Shown here: piece after piece, positions 34,394 through 43,681 of the stretch
How the letters are laid out: the number at the start of each line of letters is the position of its first letter
Position numbering within the stretch: position 1 is the stretch's first letter
From: JAJXZP01 sp963787185
Lineage (GTDB): Bacteria; Spirochaetota; Spirochaetia; Treponematales; Rectinemataceae
Reading direction: 5' to 3'
DNA: 64,000 nucleotides
NCBI GenBank assembly: GCA_963787185.1
Contig: CAWBCC010000009.1
Location: 372,001 to 436,000 of the forward strand
The notes under the pieces: generated by a model
What the model was told of the DNA's origin: nothing
Database searches by the model: none
Seen by the model: the letters and a program-made list of their open reading frames with translations, nothing else
Translations under genes and position numbers: made by a program

Positions 34394-35605
34394 TCAGGCA
34401 TCCGACGCTTCGATTCGGCGGGCGGAGTAGTCGACGAGGAGTCGCACGGAAGCGCCGGGCTCTCCGGATTCGAAGGCCATCCTCGAGCCGGCCAGGTATT
34501 CCTCGAGGCCGAGCCTCTGTCCCTCGTTCGGAGGAAAGAGACAGCAGCGCAGGGCTTCGAGGCTTCCGTGCGGCATGCCGTCGGAGCCGAAGACCAGGTC
34601 CACTCCGGGGCGGAAGCCCAGCCTGTCGACCAGCATTCTGATCGGATTGTTCTCGGCCCGGTGCCGTTGGCAGAGCCTGTCGGCGTAGAGATCGGAGTCC
34701 GTGCTGAAATTGGGTTGAATCGAAAGCACGAGACCGAGATCGCGCGCGGCCCGCCCTTGGGCTTCCGAAATAAACTGCACATGCTCAAGTCGCCCGGACT
34801 TGAACTCGAGTCCTTCCCCGCGCAGCCGCCTCAGGACTTCGAGGATCTGCCCTATCGCCCTATGGCCGAGCGCATGCGCGGACAAGCGGGTTTTCATGGC
34901 CGCGAACTTCGCGAGCAATGCCAGGAGTTCCTCGTCGCGATAGAGCAGAATCCCCGATGAAGCGTCGAGGAAGGGCCCGTCGAGCGCGGCGCTTCGGGCC
35001 CCGAGAGAGCCGTCGAGAAATATCTTGATGCCGCTGCACCGAGCGCGTTCCCGCTCCGAGAGGCTTTCGAAGACCTTGGGCGTGGCCCAACCGAGTATCC
35101 GATCCTCGAACCCGGTTTCGGCGTAGAGGCCGAGCGTCTCGCCTCCGGCGATGGTCATGTCCTCCAGGGAACGGATGCCGAGGGCGGCCATTTTCTCCAT
35201 GAAGCGTATGAGTTTTTCCCGGTCGAGGCCGGCGAGCCGGCCGTAGAAGGCGAAGAGATCGGGGAGGTTGCGCTCTCCCCACCTCCAATCGCCGCCGCAC
35301 TCCGCGAACTCCGGCCAGAGCTCCGCGATGAAGACCCGCGCCGACGGGGAATACGCATAGCCGTGCAGGCTCGCGTTGACGATCAGGACAGGAGGGAGCT
35401 TATCGAGTGCGGGAGGATCGAGCCTCAGACTGTCGCTGCGCCAGCCCTTCACGAGGCTCAGCCTGTCCGGCGGAAGAGACTCGAGCAGTGTCCGCGCTCC
35501 CGCGGCATCGAGGCCGCTCAGGTCGGGGATGCCGTCCATGGCGGCGTAGAGACTGACGTGGGAATGATGATCGTGGAGGAAGGGAAGCTCGACTATGGTT
35601 TCCAT
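34394..35605 (-). CDS. Amidohydrolase, YtcJ-like metal-dependent hydrolase
   Basis: A 403-residue amidohydrolase-superfamily protein. Visible metal and active-site motifs: HDHHSH near the N terminus (residues 11-16), GIKIFLDGSLGARSAAL (the Lys is expected to bridge metals in YtcJ-type enzymes), HALGHRAI, LEHVQFIS and GSDGMPHGS (final Asp). It is shorter than typical YtcJ proteins (about 530) and lacks much of the N-terminal beta domain. Substrate unknown. The start ATG 35603-35605 lies eight bases after the U32 gene's stop, so the two are one operon. Confidence 0.82.
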   Translation of the reverse strand: METIVELPFLHDHHSHVSLYAAMDGIPDLSGLDAAGARTLLESLPPDRLSLVKGWRSDSLRLDPPALDKLPPVLIVNASLHGYAYSPSARVFIAELWPEFAECGGDWRWGERNLPDLFAFYGRLAGLDREKLIRFMEKMAALGIRSLEDMTIAGGETLGLYAETGFEDRILGWATPKVFESLSERERARCSGIKIFLDGSLGARSAALDGPFLDASSGILLYRDEELLALLAKFAAMKTRLSAHALGHRAIGQILEVLRRLRGEGLEFKSGRLEHVQFISEAQGRAARDLGLVLSIQPNFSTDSDLYADRLCQRHRAENNPIRMLVDRLGFRPGVDLVFGSDGMPHGSLEALRCCLFPPNEGQRLGLEEYLAGSRMAFESGEPGASVRLLVDYSARRIEASDA

Positions 35606-35612
35606 GGGTGGA

Positions 35613-37967
35613 TTATAGCCGGAAGAGCATACTTACGCAGTCGTCCGTGATCGCCACGTACCTTCGCTTGCGGTCGCGGAGACGGCTGATCCAGTGCCGA
35701 TCGCAGTCGGCCGGGCAGACGCCGCCCTCCGCGTGATGCTTTCGCAGGCAGCCTGAGCTCAGGAAAAGAGGAGGCTCGAACCGAGGGTCGACCGCCGCCA
35801 GGGAAGGCCCATGCCCGCCGAGAGCCTTGCGGAGTTCGCGCAGATCGCTCTCCTCCGCCTCGAGGTAGAAATAGGCGAAGGCGAGCCGCTCCGAAAGCCA
35901 GGGAAGGAAGGCGAAGCTCGCGAGCGTCAGGCGATTGGCGACATAGAGGTGGATGTCCAGGAAGAAACGCAGTCCGCGGGCCTCGGGATCCCGAGCCGAG
36001 AACTCTTCAATCAGGCTCTGGGCGAAGGCGATGTGGTGGAGGGCATCGAGTCCGACGACGACCGAGTTTCCCTCGTCCAGAATTCCCTCGATCCGCAGGC
36101 GAACCAGCTTTTCATATTCGCCGATATCGGCGACCAGGGCCGCGAGGGGCAGATAATATCGACCTTCGATCCGGGGAAGCGGAGCCCGTTCGCGGAGGAG
36201 GCGCGGCGTGGCGAAGGGCATTCCCGAGGCCGGCTCCTCCACGGCGAACACGAGCTCGGATCGCGGAGGAGGGGCGATCGACTCCTCTACCGAAGCCGCC
36301 GGTGCATCCGGATTCCAGCGAGCCGCCGCGGCCGCGAGCTCTTCGTATCGTATCGCGACGAGCCGCCGCGCCTCGGCGTACAGCCTGTTCTTCTCGCGCT
36401 TGAGGACCGAGGGAGGAAGGAAGAGATCGCCGGGAGAGAGCCTGAGCCTCTCTTCGCCGGAGTCCAGGTCCACGCTCTCGCCCGGCTCGAAGCCCGGCAC
36501 GAGACGAAAGTCCGCATCGCCGGACTCCTCGAAAATGTTCAAAGCCTCGATGAATCCCCCCGGGCGCCGCGCCTTCTGCAGAGCCAGGATCTCGCCCCTC
36601 CCGATCTCGACGCCGCCGGCCTCGTCACCCCCGACCGGGGGACTTTGCAGCCTGAGCCCGAGGCCGCCTTGAGTAAAGAATAGTGTGGCGGGGATATCCT
36701 GGCGCCGGGGCGGATACTCTTCGGGACTCGGCTGCCGGCGGTCCAGTTCGCGAGCCGATATTCTGCGAAGCTCGCTGCCGACCTGCGCCGATCCCGGGCA
36801 GTCGATCTCCACCCTGCCGCCCGGACGGGCGATGCCGAGCTCGCGGCCCGTGCGCTCGTCGCGCAGGCCCGTCGCCGAAAAGGCCAGAGGGCGCGAGGGA
36901 TCACCATCCTCGAAAAGGAGGACCCCATCTCGCAGTCCGAGGCGCGTCGCGAGATCCACGACGATTCGCTCGCCGCGGCGAGCGATTATTCGACCCGCAT
37001 GGACGCCGCGGTGGCCGGGGAAGGCCGGATCGATGAGCCGATCCCCTCCCCGCGAGGCGAACCATGCCTCCGTGGGCTCGCGCGAAAAGGCCAGATCGGC
37101 GGCCTCGCTGCTCGCGGCCAGGTCTTCGTCGGCGACATCCCTTCCCGCGAGCCTATCCAGGATGCCGCGATATAACCGGGCCACCGCGAAACCATACTCG
37201 GGCCCTTTCATCCTCCCCTCGACCTTGAGGCTCGAAGCGCCAGCCTGCGCCAGGGCCGCGATGCGCTTCGTCAGGCGCAGATCGCGGCAGGAGAAAAGAT
37301 ACGAGGAGCCGCCCCGCCCCGCCGGGTCCTCACGGGAGTAGTACGAGCGGCAGACCTGAGCGCATTCGCCGCGATTGCCCGAGCGGCCGACGAGAAGGCC
37401 GGAGGCGAGACAGAGCCCCGAGAAGGAATAGCAGAGGGCCCCGTGGACGAAGACTTCGAATTCCAGTTCCGGAGCCTCCGCCGCGAAACGGCGGAGGTCG
37501 GCGAGCGAGGATTCGCGCGGGAGCACGATCCGATCGATGCCCAGTCGGGCGGCCAGATGCGCGGCCTGCGGCGTTTGAATGGCCATCTGTGTCGAGGCGT
37601 GGAGACTCAAGGCGGGGAAACGCTCGCGAACGAGGCGCGCGAGGCCCCAGTCCTGGACGATGATCGCGTCGGGCGGAAATCGGGAGAGAAACACCAGGAG
37701 GCCGGTGATATCCCCGAGCTCCTTTTCGAGAATCACGGTGTTGAGCGCGGCGTAAAGCCGGACCCCGCGGTCCCGCGCATGTCCGAGCAGGCGCCGGTAT
37801 TCCAGCCTATCGAGATTCCTCGCCTGCTTGCGGGCCGAATAATCGGCGAAGCCGAAATAGAGGGCGTCGGCCCCGCCTTCGATGGCCGCGAGCGCGGATT
37901 CGAAGCTGCCGGCCGGGAGGAGGAGCTCGGGGATGCGGAGGATCTCGGCGCGCGAATCGGAAGCCAT
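35613..37967 (-). CDS. Peptidase U32 family protein (possible RNA-modification role)
   Basis: A 784-residue U32-family protein. The N-terminal TIM-barrel part holds the signature region: LPAGSFESALAAIEGGADALYFG, LHASTQMAIQT, FVHGALCYSFSGLCLAS and GNRGECAQVCR, with conserved Cys residues; a DUF3656-like C-terminal section follows, ending with Cys-rich SSGCLRKHHAEGGVCPADC. Related enzymes (RlhA, TrhP) hydroxylate 23S rRNA or tRNA, so an RNA role is more likely than proteolysis. No Shine-Dalgarno at ATG 37965-37967, but a promoter box ends six bases upstream. Confidence 0.85.
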   Translation of the reverse strand: MASDSRAEILRIPELLLPAGSFESALAAIEGGADALYFGFADYSARKQARNLDRLEYRRLLGHARDRGVRLYAALNTVILEKELGDITGLLVFLSRFPPDAIIVQDWGLARLVRERFPALSLHASTQMAIQTPQAAHLAARLGIDRIVLPRESSLADLRRFAAEAPELEFEVFVHGALCYSFSGLCLASGLLVGRSGNRGECAQVCRSYYSREDPAGRGGSSYLFSCRDLRLTKRIAALAQAGASSLKVEGRMKGPEYGFAVARLYRGILDRLAGRDVADEDLAASSEAADLAFSREPTEAWFASRGGDRLIDPAFPGHRGVHAGRIIARRGERIVVDLATRLGLRDGVLLFEDGDPSRPLAFSATGLRDERTGRELGIARPGGRVEIDCPGSAQVGSELRRISARELDRRQPSPEEYPPRRQDIPATLFFTQGGLGLRLQSPPVGGDEAGGVEIGRGEILALQKARRPGGFIEALNIFEESGDADFRLVPGFEPGESVDLDSGEERLRLSPGDLFLPPSVLKREKNRLYAEARRLVAIRYEELAAAAARWNPDAPAASVEESIAPPPRSELVFAVEEPASGMPFATPRLLRERAPLPRIEGRYYLPLAALVADIGEYEKLVRLRIEGILDEGNSVVVGLDALHHIAFAQSLIEEFSARDPEARGLRFFLDIHLYVANRLTLASFAFLPWLSERLAFAYFYLEAEESDLRELRKALGGHGPSLAAVDPRFEPPLFLSSGCLRKHHAEGGVCPADCDRHWISRLRDRKRRYVAITDDCVSMLFRL

Positions 37968-37973
37968 GATGCG

Positions 37974-38002
37974 ACGCTAGCACGAAGACTTTCGAGCTAC
38001 AA
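37974..38002 (-). promoter_or_regulatory. Promoter of the U32 gene (leaderless type)
   Basis: TTGTAG (37997-38002), 17-base spacer, TAGCGT (37974-37979), then six bases to the ATG at 37967. Confidence 0.55.
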
Positions 38003-38056
38003 GTCTATGCGCGACCGGATGCGGCCTAGTGCTCTCCCGCCGCCGATCCTCGGTGT

Positions 38057-38074
38057 GAAACGCGAGCGCGTTTC
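38057..38074. promoter_or_regulatory. Short palindrome upstream of the ABC-F gene
   Basis: GAAACGCG / CGCGTTTC, perfect 8-base arms around AG, in the 128-base gap between the divergent U32 and ABC-F genes. It could be an operator or a leader hairpin; no further support. Confidence 0.3.
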
Positions 38075-38130
38075 GCGCCATGCGCGGCCCTCTTGCTCAT
38101 TTTGCGGTTTTCTGCGAAAAAGAGCGCACA

Positions 38131-39765
38131 GTGATAAGCGTAAACGACCTCGCGCTCGCCTTCGGCGACCGCGTTCTGTTCAAGGATGTCGAGCTCAAGT
38201 TCACACCCGGCAACTGCTACGGCATCATCGGAGCCAACGGAGCCGGGAAAACCACGTTTCTCGGATTGCTCGCCGGACAACTTGCGGCCGACAAGGGCGA
38301 GATCGTCATCGGCGCGGGAAAACGCGTCGCTCTGCTGCAACAGGACCACTTCGCCTTCGAAGATCTCAGGGTCCTCGACACGGTCATCATGGGCTGGCCC
38401 AAACTCTTCGCCGTGATGAGAGAGCGGGAAACGCTCTACGAAAAGGCCGACTTCTCCGAAGCCGACGGCTTGCGGGCGAGCGAGCTCGAGGCCGAGTTCG
38501 CCGAGCTGGGCGGATGGGAAGCCGAAGCGCAGGCGGCCGTGCTCATGTCGGGGCTCGGCGTCCAGGAAGCGCACCACGAGAAGTTCATGCGGGAAGTGGA
38601 CGAGGGGACCAAGGTGCGGGTTCTGCTCGCCCAGGCGCTGTTCGGCAATCCCGACGTTCTGCTCCTCGACGAGCCGACCAACGGCCTGGACCTGGAGTCC
38701 ATTTCCTGGCTCGAGGAATTCCTCATAGAATTCCCGAACATCGTCATAGTCGTGTCGCACGATCGACACTTTCTCAACGCGGTCTGCACCCACACCTGCG
38801 ACATCGACTTCGGCCGCGTGCGCATGTACGCCGGCAACTACGATTTCTGGTATCGCATGAATCGCATTCTCGTGCAGCAGCAGAAGGACGAGAAGAAACG
38901 CCGCGAAGAGAAGATGAAGGACCTCAAGGAGTTCATCCAGCGCTTCTCCTCGAACGCGTCCAAGAGCAAGCAGGCCACGTCGCGCAAGAAGATATTGGAG
39001 AAGCTCGAGTTCGGCGACTACGTGCCCTCGAGCAGACGCTTTCCCTATGTGGGCTTCAAACCGGATCGCGACGTGGGCAACAACGTGCTCAAGACGACGG
39101 GGCTGACCAAGAAAGTCGAGGGCCAGGCCGTTCTGAAAAGTTTCGACCTCACGGTCAACAAGGGCGACAAGATCGCCTTCGTCGGCAGGGAGCATCTGGC
39201 CAAGACGACCTTTTTCCAGATCATCACCGGCGAGACCGATCCCGACGAGGGGCAGGTCGAGTGGGGCCAGACGATCAGCAGATCCTACTTCCCCAACGAC
39301 AACACGGCCCTTTTCGATTCCGATCTGTCCATCACCGACTGGCTCAGGCAGTTCACCGACTCGGAGGACGAGACCTATATCCGTTCGTTTCTGGGAAGGA
39401 TGCTCTTTTCGGGCGACGAGGCGCTGAAGCCGGTGCGCGTTCTCTCGGGCGGCGAGAAGGTGCGCTGCATTCTCTCCAAGCTCATGCTCTCGGGAGCGAA
39501 CTGCCTCATTCTCGACGAGCCGACCAACCACCTCGATCTCGAGGCGATAACGGCGCTCAACGACGGCCTCGTCGACTTCCCGGGCGTCCTACTGTTCACG
39601 AGCCACGACCACGAGTTCATCACCTCGATCGCCAATCGCATCGTCGAGCCGTGCCCCCTCGGCGTCATCGATCGCTATGCGAGCTTCGACGACTATCTCG
39701 TCGACAAGCAGACATCCGAGCTCCGCGACCGCTACTATCGGGGCCACGTGATCGCCGAGATGTGA
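38131..39765 (+). CDS. ABC-F family ATPase, YbiT-like
   Basis: A 544-residue cytoplasmic protein with two ABC cassettes and no membrane domain; ABC-F proteins act on the ribosome. Cassette 1 has GANGAGKTTF, the signature replaced by VDEGTKVRVLLAQAL, and LLLDEPTNGLDL. The interdomain linker contains FSSNASKSKQATSRKK, a YbiT hallmark. Cassette 2 has the unusual Walker A GREHLAKTTFF (usually GxNGxGKST), a normal LSGGEKVRC, and LILDEPTNHLDLEAI. Start GTG 38131 behind AAGAG fits the family's first strand (ISVNDLALAFGDRVLF); the upstream ATG would add an implausible tail. Confidence 0.88.
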   Translation: MISVNDLALAFGDRVLFKDVELKFTPGNCYGIIGANGAGKTTFLGLLAGQLAADKGEIVIGAGKRVALLQQDHFAFEDLRVLDTVIMGWPKLFAVMRERETLYEKADFSEADGLRASELEAEFAELGGWEAEAQAAVLMSGLGVQEAHHEKFMREVDEGTKVRVLLAQALFGNPDVLLLDEPTNGLDLESISWLEEFLIEFPNIVIVVSHDRHFLNAVCTHTCDIDFGRVRMYAGNYDFWYRMNRILVQQQKDEKKRREEKMKDLKEFIQRFSSNASKSKQATSRKKILEKLEFGDYVPSSRRFPYVGFKPDRDVGNNVLKTTGLTKKVEGQAVLKSFDLTVNKGDKIAFVGREHLAKTTFFQIITGETDPDEGQVEWGQTISRSYFPNDNTALFDSDLSITDWLRQFTDSEDETYIRSFLGRMLFSGDEALKPVRVLSGGEKVRCILSKLMLSGANCLILDEPTNHLDLEAITALNDGLVDFPGVLLFTSHDHEFITSIANRIVEPCPLGVIDRYASFDDYLVDKQTSELRDRYYRGHVIAEM

Positions 39766-39909
39766 TTGGTGACGGTAAACCCGATCCGCGGGGCAGGCCA
39801 TGGATCGGGCTTACGCATTCCGTATCGGCCACTATCGGGGGCGAACAGAAGGCGACTGGAAGATTGTCGTCGCTCTCTGTTCGTCCCGAAGCAGGGTGCT
39901 GCTTCGTTA

Positions 39910-40007
39910 CTGACCCGGCAATTGAAAAGCTGTCATCGCATCGAAAAAGGGATTAGCCATGCGGCCCTTTTTCGATGCTCACGTCAACTGTTTTATTGCC
40001 GGGTCAG
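39910..40007. repeat. Nested palindrome / bidirectional terminator
   Basis: Two nested perfect inverted repeats: outer 13-base arms 39910-39922 / 39995-40007 and inner 14-base arms 39938-39951 / 39965-39978. The inner stem carries A5 and T5 tracts. It lies between the convergent ABC-F and osmoprotectant genes, where a two-way terminator is expected, but the size and nesting also fit a small palindromic element. The rest of the 252-base gap shows nothing else. Confidence 0.7.
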
Positions 40008-40017
40008 TAGTACCCGG

Positions 40018-40950
40018 TTAGGGGAGCAACCCTGAATTCTGCAGGAACTGTTTGGCCACCTGCTTGACTGCCTCGGTGACGGACATCCCGCTTGACTTCA
40101 GTTTGCCCACCTGATCCTGCAGCCGGATGCTCACCTCCGTCGTCAGCTTGGGCGCGAGCGGGTTCAGGATCATCGCGACATCCGGGTATTTACCGAGAAC
40201 ATCCATGCGCACGATGGGCGCGGGGTGGAACTGCGGGAACCCGTTCTTGTCGTCCTGCAGGAAGATGAAGTTCTGCGCCGCAATCGAACCGTCGGTGGTG
40301 TAGCCGACGCAGGCCTGGGCCGAACCGCTGGCCACGGAAGCGAATCCGATGGAATAGTCGACTCTTTGCAGGCTCTTGAAGCTGCTCGTGTCGATACCGT
40401 AAGCCGTTTTCAGGCCATCGATGAAATCGATGCCGTCGCTCGGGGAAGCGAGCACGATCTGAGCCGCCTTCTGCGCGAGCTGCGAGATGCTCGTGATCCC
40501 CAGCTCCTGCGATATCGCTTTCGAAGTGCAGATACCGTAACCGTCGTTCAGCGGCGCCATGTCGAGCCAGGTGATACCGAATTTGCTCTCGAAGCCGCTC
40601 TTGACCGCCTGGTAGTCCTTCTCGGGATCGTATGCGGACTTGATGCCCAGGGTGTTCAGGCCGGTCGCCGTGAACTCAGGATAGAGATCGATCGCGCCGC
40701 TGATGATCGCCTCGTGCACGATGATGCTGTTCCCCAGTGCCAGTTTCTCGTTGACCTTGTAGCCGGCATTTTGAAGCAATTGCGTGTACATTTCGGTCAG
40801 CAATTGCGCCTCGACGTCCAGCTTGCCGCCGACCGTGATCGTGCCCTTGGACGCGGCGGGACTTGCGTAGGCGGACTGGGCGATCACGCCTATCGCAATG
40901 ACAAGCGCCGGCAGTGCCATTCTCCACGACATGCTCGATTTCGACCACAT
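40018..40950 (-). CDS. Quaternary-amine ABC transporter, substrate-binding protein
   Basis: A 310-residue periplasmic binding protein of the OpuAC/ProX/OsmF type. After a signal peptide (about 1-30, ending AYASP) come ITVGGKLDVEAQLLTEMY, GNSIIVHEAIISGAIDLYPEFTATG and CVGYTTDGSI, all family landmarks; the Tyr/Asp/Trp residues form the ammonium cage in relatives. Start behind AAGGAGG. Likely ligands are glycine betaine, choline, carnitine or another N-methylated compound; the neighbouring methyltransferase argues for a catabolic rather than purely osmotic role. Confidence 0.9.
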   Translation of the reverse strand: MWSKSSMSWRMALPALVIAIGVIAQSAYASPAASKGTITVGGKLDVEAQLLTEMYTQLLQNAGYKVNEKLALGNSIIVHEAIISGAIDLYPEFTATGLNTLGIKSAYDPEKDYQAVKSGFESKFGITWLDMAPLNDGYGICTSKAISQELGITSISQLAQKAAQIVLASPSDGIDFIDGLKTAYGIDTSSFKSLQRVDYSIGFASVASGSAQACVGYTTDGSIAAQNFIFLQDDKNGFPQFHPAPIVRMDVLGKYPDVAMILNPLAPKLTTEVSIRLQDQVGKLKSSGMSVTEAVKQVAKQFLQNSGLLP

Positions 40951-41031
40951 ATGCCCTCCTTATGGAATTTGCCGCCTGATGGCTGATGCCATCAGGCAGA
41001 GCGCGTGTGCCGTCCGGCACACACTATCAGT

Positions 41032-41685
41032 TTAAATCCCGGTTCCCTGCACCCGCAAGCCCGCGGGGGTCAAACGCCGTTCCACCAAGCTCATGCCGAT
41101 CTCGACGAGCATCGCCAAAGCGGCGACCAGAATGGAACCGGCGAGGATTTCCGTCGTGTTGAGCCGGTTCACTCCATCGATTATATATTCGCCGTACCCG
41201 CCCGCCCCGATCAAGCCTCCCAACGGAGCGGTCGCCACGACCTGGACGGCGCAGGTCCGTACGCCCGCCGCGAGCACCGGCAACACCAGAGGGGCCTGCA
41301 CGCGCACCATGATCTGTCGATTCGTCATCCCCATGCCGCGCGCTGCTTCGATCGCTGCGGGATCGACACCGCGCAAACCGGCATACGTATTGAGCAGGAC
41401 GGGCGGAATACCCAGCAAGGTGAGCGCGATGGCGGCCGGGAGAAATCCGATCTTGAAAATGGGCACGAAGATGAACAGCACGGCGAGCACCGGCACCGCA
41501 CGGATCAAGTTGCTCAGATTGACGGCGACGAACGACATCCAGGCATTCCGATAGACCAGGATGCCGATCGCGACGCCGATCACGATGGACAGCGCTATGG
41601 GCACGAAGCACAATTCGAAAAAGGTGACGGTCTGAGCGAACAGATCGTTTCGAGGGTTGAGATAAAACCGTAAGAGGGTGTCCAT
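41032..41685 (-). CDS. Quaternary-amine ABC transporter permease 1
   Basis: A 217-residue inner-membrane permease with about six helices and the EAA loop IEAARGMGMTNRQIMVRVQAPLVLP, as in OpuCB/OpuCD or YehW/YehY proteins. GGLIGAGGYGEYIIDGVN is another family block. It works with the second permease and the ATPase. It lies 81 bases upstream of the binding-protein gene on the same strand and 11 bases after the second permease. Confidence 0.9.
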   Translation of the reverse strand: MDTLLRFYLNPRNDLFAQTVTFFELCFVPIALSIVIGVAIGILVYRNAWMSFVAVNLSNLIRAVPVLAVLFIFVPIFKIGFLPAAIALTLLGIPPVLLNTYAGLRGVDPAAIEAARGMGMTNRQIMVRVQAPLVLPVLAAGVRTCAVQVVATAPLGGLIGAGGYGEYIIDGVNRLNTTEILAGSILVAALAMLVEIGMSLVERRLTPAGLRVQGTGI

Positions 41686-41696
41686 TTCGCGCTACC

Positions 41697-42353
41697 CTAG
41701 ACGACGGTCAAGGCGCTGCGCCCGCGATTGAGAATCGTCTGGACGAAGAGCAGCAAGATATCCGCACCGACGGCGAAAACAGCCAGCAGAATGGCTCCGG
41801 CGAGGATCGCATCGTAATCGCGCACGGTAATGTTGATGAAGATGAGCGCCCCCAATCCTCCCTGTCCGATAAACCCGGCCAGGGAGGCGATTCCGATCGT
41901 CGTCACGGTCGCGATCCGAATGCCCGCCACGATGACGGGCAAGGCCAGGGGAAAGATCACGCGACCGAACAATTGTCGGCGATTCATGCCCATGGCATGA
42001 CCGACTTGGATCAGCGACGGATCGATCCCGTTGATGCCCGCAACCGTATTTCGAATCAGCGCGAGTTGATTGTAGGCGATGAGCGGGATGATGATCGTTT
42101 TCAGCGTAAGTCCGGTGACGGTGATGAGCACCGCCACGAAGGCGATGCCCGGAATGCTGTACAGCAAACCGGCGAAGGTGATGATCGGCAGGTAGAGCCG
42201 ACGATTGCGCGAAATGAGCAGCCCTATCGGAATCGCGATGATTATCGAAATCAGCATGGTGATGCCGACGATGTTCAGATGTTGCAGAAAGAGGTTCGGT
42301 ATGCTGTTCGGGTCGGAAAGGTGATAATTATAAGGACTGATCAGGTAATGCAC
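41697..42353 (-). CDS. Quaternary-amine ABC transporter permease 2
   Basis: A 218-residue permease paralogous to the gene next to it. The EAA-type loop reads IQVGHAMGMNRRQLFGRVIFPLALP, and SLAGFIGQGGLGALIF is the second family block. Start is a GTG at 42351-42353 behind GGGAAGG, 12 bases after the ATPase stop. The two permeases form the heterodimeric channel. Confidence 0.9.
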   Translation of the reverse strand: MHYLISPYNYHLSDPNSIPNLFLQHLNIVGITMLISIIIAIPIGLLISRNRRLYLPIITFAGLLYSIPGIAFVAVLITVTGLTLKTIIIPLIAYNQLALIRNTVAGINGIDPSLIQVGHAMGMNRRQLFGRVIFPLALPVIVAGIRIATVTTIGIASLAGFIGQGGLGALIFINITVRDYDAILAGAILLAVFAVGADILLLFVQTILNRGRSALTVV

Positions 42354-42365
42354 GAGAGCCTTCCC

Positions 42366-43394
42366 TTAAGGACTGCCGAATGCGCGGCCGGGCGCGGTCG
42401 CCGATTCCGGTTCGCTCTCTCGCGAACGTCCTTTGGTCAGAGTGGATATGATGCTGGCGAGCGTAATGTAGCGGACGGGCAGACCGTCGTCGGATTCGAG
42501 GACGAGGGCCGGCGCGTGTGTTTCGAAAAGTTTCAGCATTGCCGCGAGCAGGCTGCCGTCGGGAGAACAGCCCGGGAAATGTTCCCCATCGGCAAAGTGG
42601 TCCGGGCTCGTGAGGTCCACCGCGGTCGACGCCGTCAAGTATTGAAGCTCGCGCAGAATATTGTCCGAGCCCACGAGCCGGGCGACCATGTCATTGACCG
42701 GGTGAGTCAGGAGATCCACCGGCGCACCCAACTGCAACAGTCTGCCTTGATGCATGACGGCGATCAAGTCGCCGAGTTTCAATGCCTCTTCCATGTCGTG
42801 GGTGACGAAAAGGATGGTTTTGCGTACATTGCGCTGGATGCGCAACAGTTCGTCCTGCATCTGGCTGCGCGTGATGGCATCCAGCGCGCCGAAGGGTTCG
42901 TCCATCAACAGGATCATCGGATCGGTAGTCAGCGCGCGCGCCAACCCGACACGCTGCTGCTGTCCGCCCGAAAGTTCGCGCGGAAATCGATTGCGATACT
43001 CGGAGGGCGGCAGTCCCACCAGATCGAGCAGTTCATCCACGCGTTTGTCGAGCCGCTTTTTCGTCCATCCGCCGGTCACCTCCGCGGTGACGCGAATATT
43101 CTCCGCGATATTCATATGGGGAAAGAGACCGACCTGCTGGATCACGTAACCTATGTGTCGCCGCAGCTCGATCGGATCTTCCTCCAGCACATTCTTGCCG
43201 TCGATGACGAGCTTGCCGGAAGTCGGCTCGATCAGGCGATTGACCATCCGCAGCAAGGTAGTCTTGCCGGCGCCCGACTTCCCGACCAGCATACAGGTAC
43301 GATCTTCCGGCACCGTGAACGTGACGGCATCCACGGCGGGTTTGGTCGAGCTGCCGAATTGTTTGGTAATCGCTTGAAACGCAATTTCCGCCAT
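42366..43394 (-). CDS. Quaternary-amine ABC transporter ATP-binding protein
   Basis: A 342-residue ATPase of the OpuCA/ProV group: Walker A GKSGAGKTTLLRMVNRL, Q-loop QQVGLFPHM, signature LSGGQQQRVGLARAL, Walker B ILLMDEPFGALD and the H-loop FVTHDMEEA. The C-terminal 90 residues correspond to the CBS region of relatives but look reduced (ALVLESDDGLPVRYITLASI). First gene of the minus-strand transport operon; AAGGAG precedes the ATG. Confidence 0.93.
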   Translation of the reverse strand: MAEIAFQAITKQFGSSTKPAVDAVTFTVPEDRTCMLVGKSGAGKTTLLRMVNRLIEPTSGKLVIDGKNVLEEDPIELRRHIGYVIQQVGLFPHMNIAENIRVTAEVTGGWTKKRLDKRVDELLDLVGLPPSEYRNRFPRELSGGQQQRVGLARALTTDPMILLMDEPFGALDAITRSQMQDELLRIQRNVRKTILFVTHDMEEALKLGDLIAVMHQGRLLQLGAPVDLLTHPVNDMVARLVGSDNILRELQYLTASTAVDLTSPDHFADGEHFPGCSPDGSLLAAMLKLFETHAPALVLESDDGLPVRYITLASIISTLTKGRSRESEPESATAPGRAFGSP

Positions 43395-43518
43395 GCCGTC
43401 GACGCTCCTTCTTCAAAGCGCTTTGCCCTTACGTTATCCTATCGTCAGCGGACGCGAAAGATGTCTTCCCGGGACTTTGCAGCCGCGTGAAAGGTCCACG
43501 ACTAATACCTCGTGACCA

Positions 43519-43547
43519 AGAGTACCATACAAAATTGAAATGTCAAT
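43519..43547 (-). promoter_or_regulatory. Transport-operon promoter with overlapping inverted repeat
   Basis: TTGACA (43541-43546), 16-base spacer, TACTCT (43519-43524) reading toward the transporter genes. The inverted repeat ATTGA-n4-TCAAT (43534-43547) covers the -35 box and could bind the FadR-type regulator encoded on the other side. The 287-base divergent region 43395-43681 is notably AT-rich and otherwise empty. Confidence 0.4.
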
Positions 43548-43681
43548 CGTAATCTATTTCGTTTAGCGTGAAATAATAAGATCACCAAAGTCAAAAAAGG
43601 CAGTCTTGACTTATTTTATATTGAGTGCAATAACCTATCTTAAATCGTGCTTGGAGGTACGGAAGAGATACCTTTGCCGGT

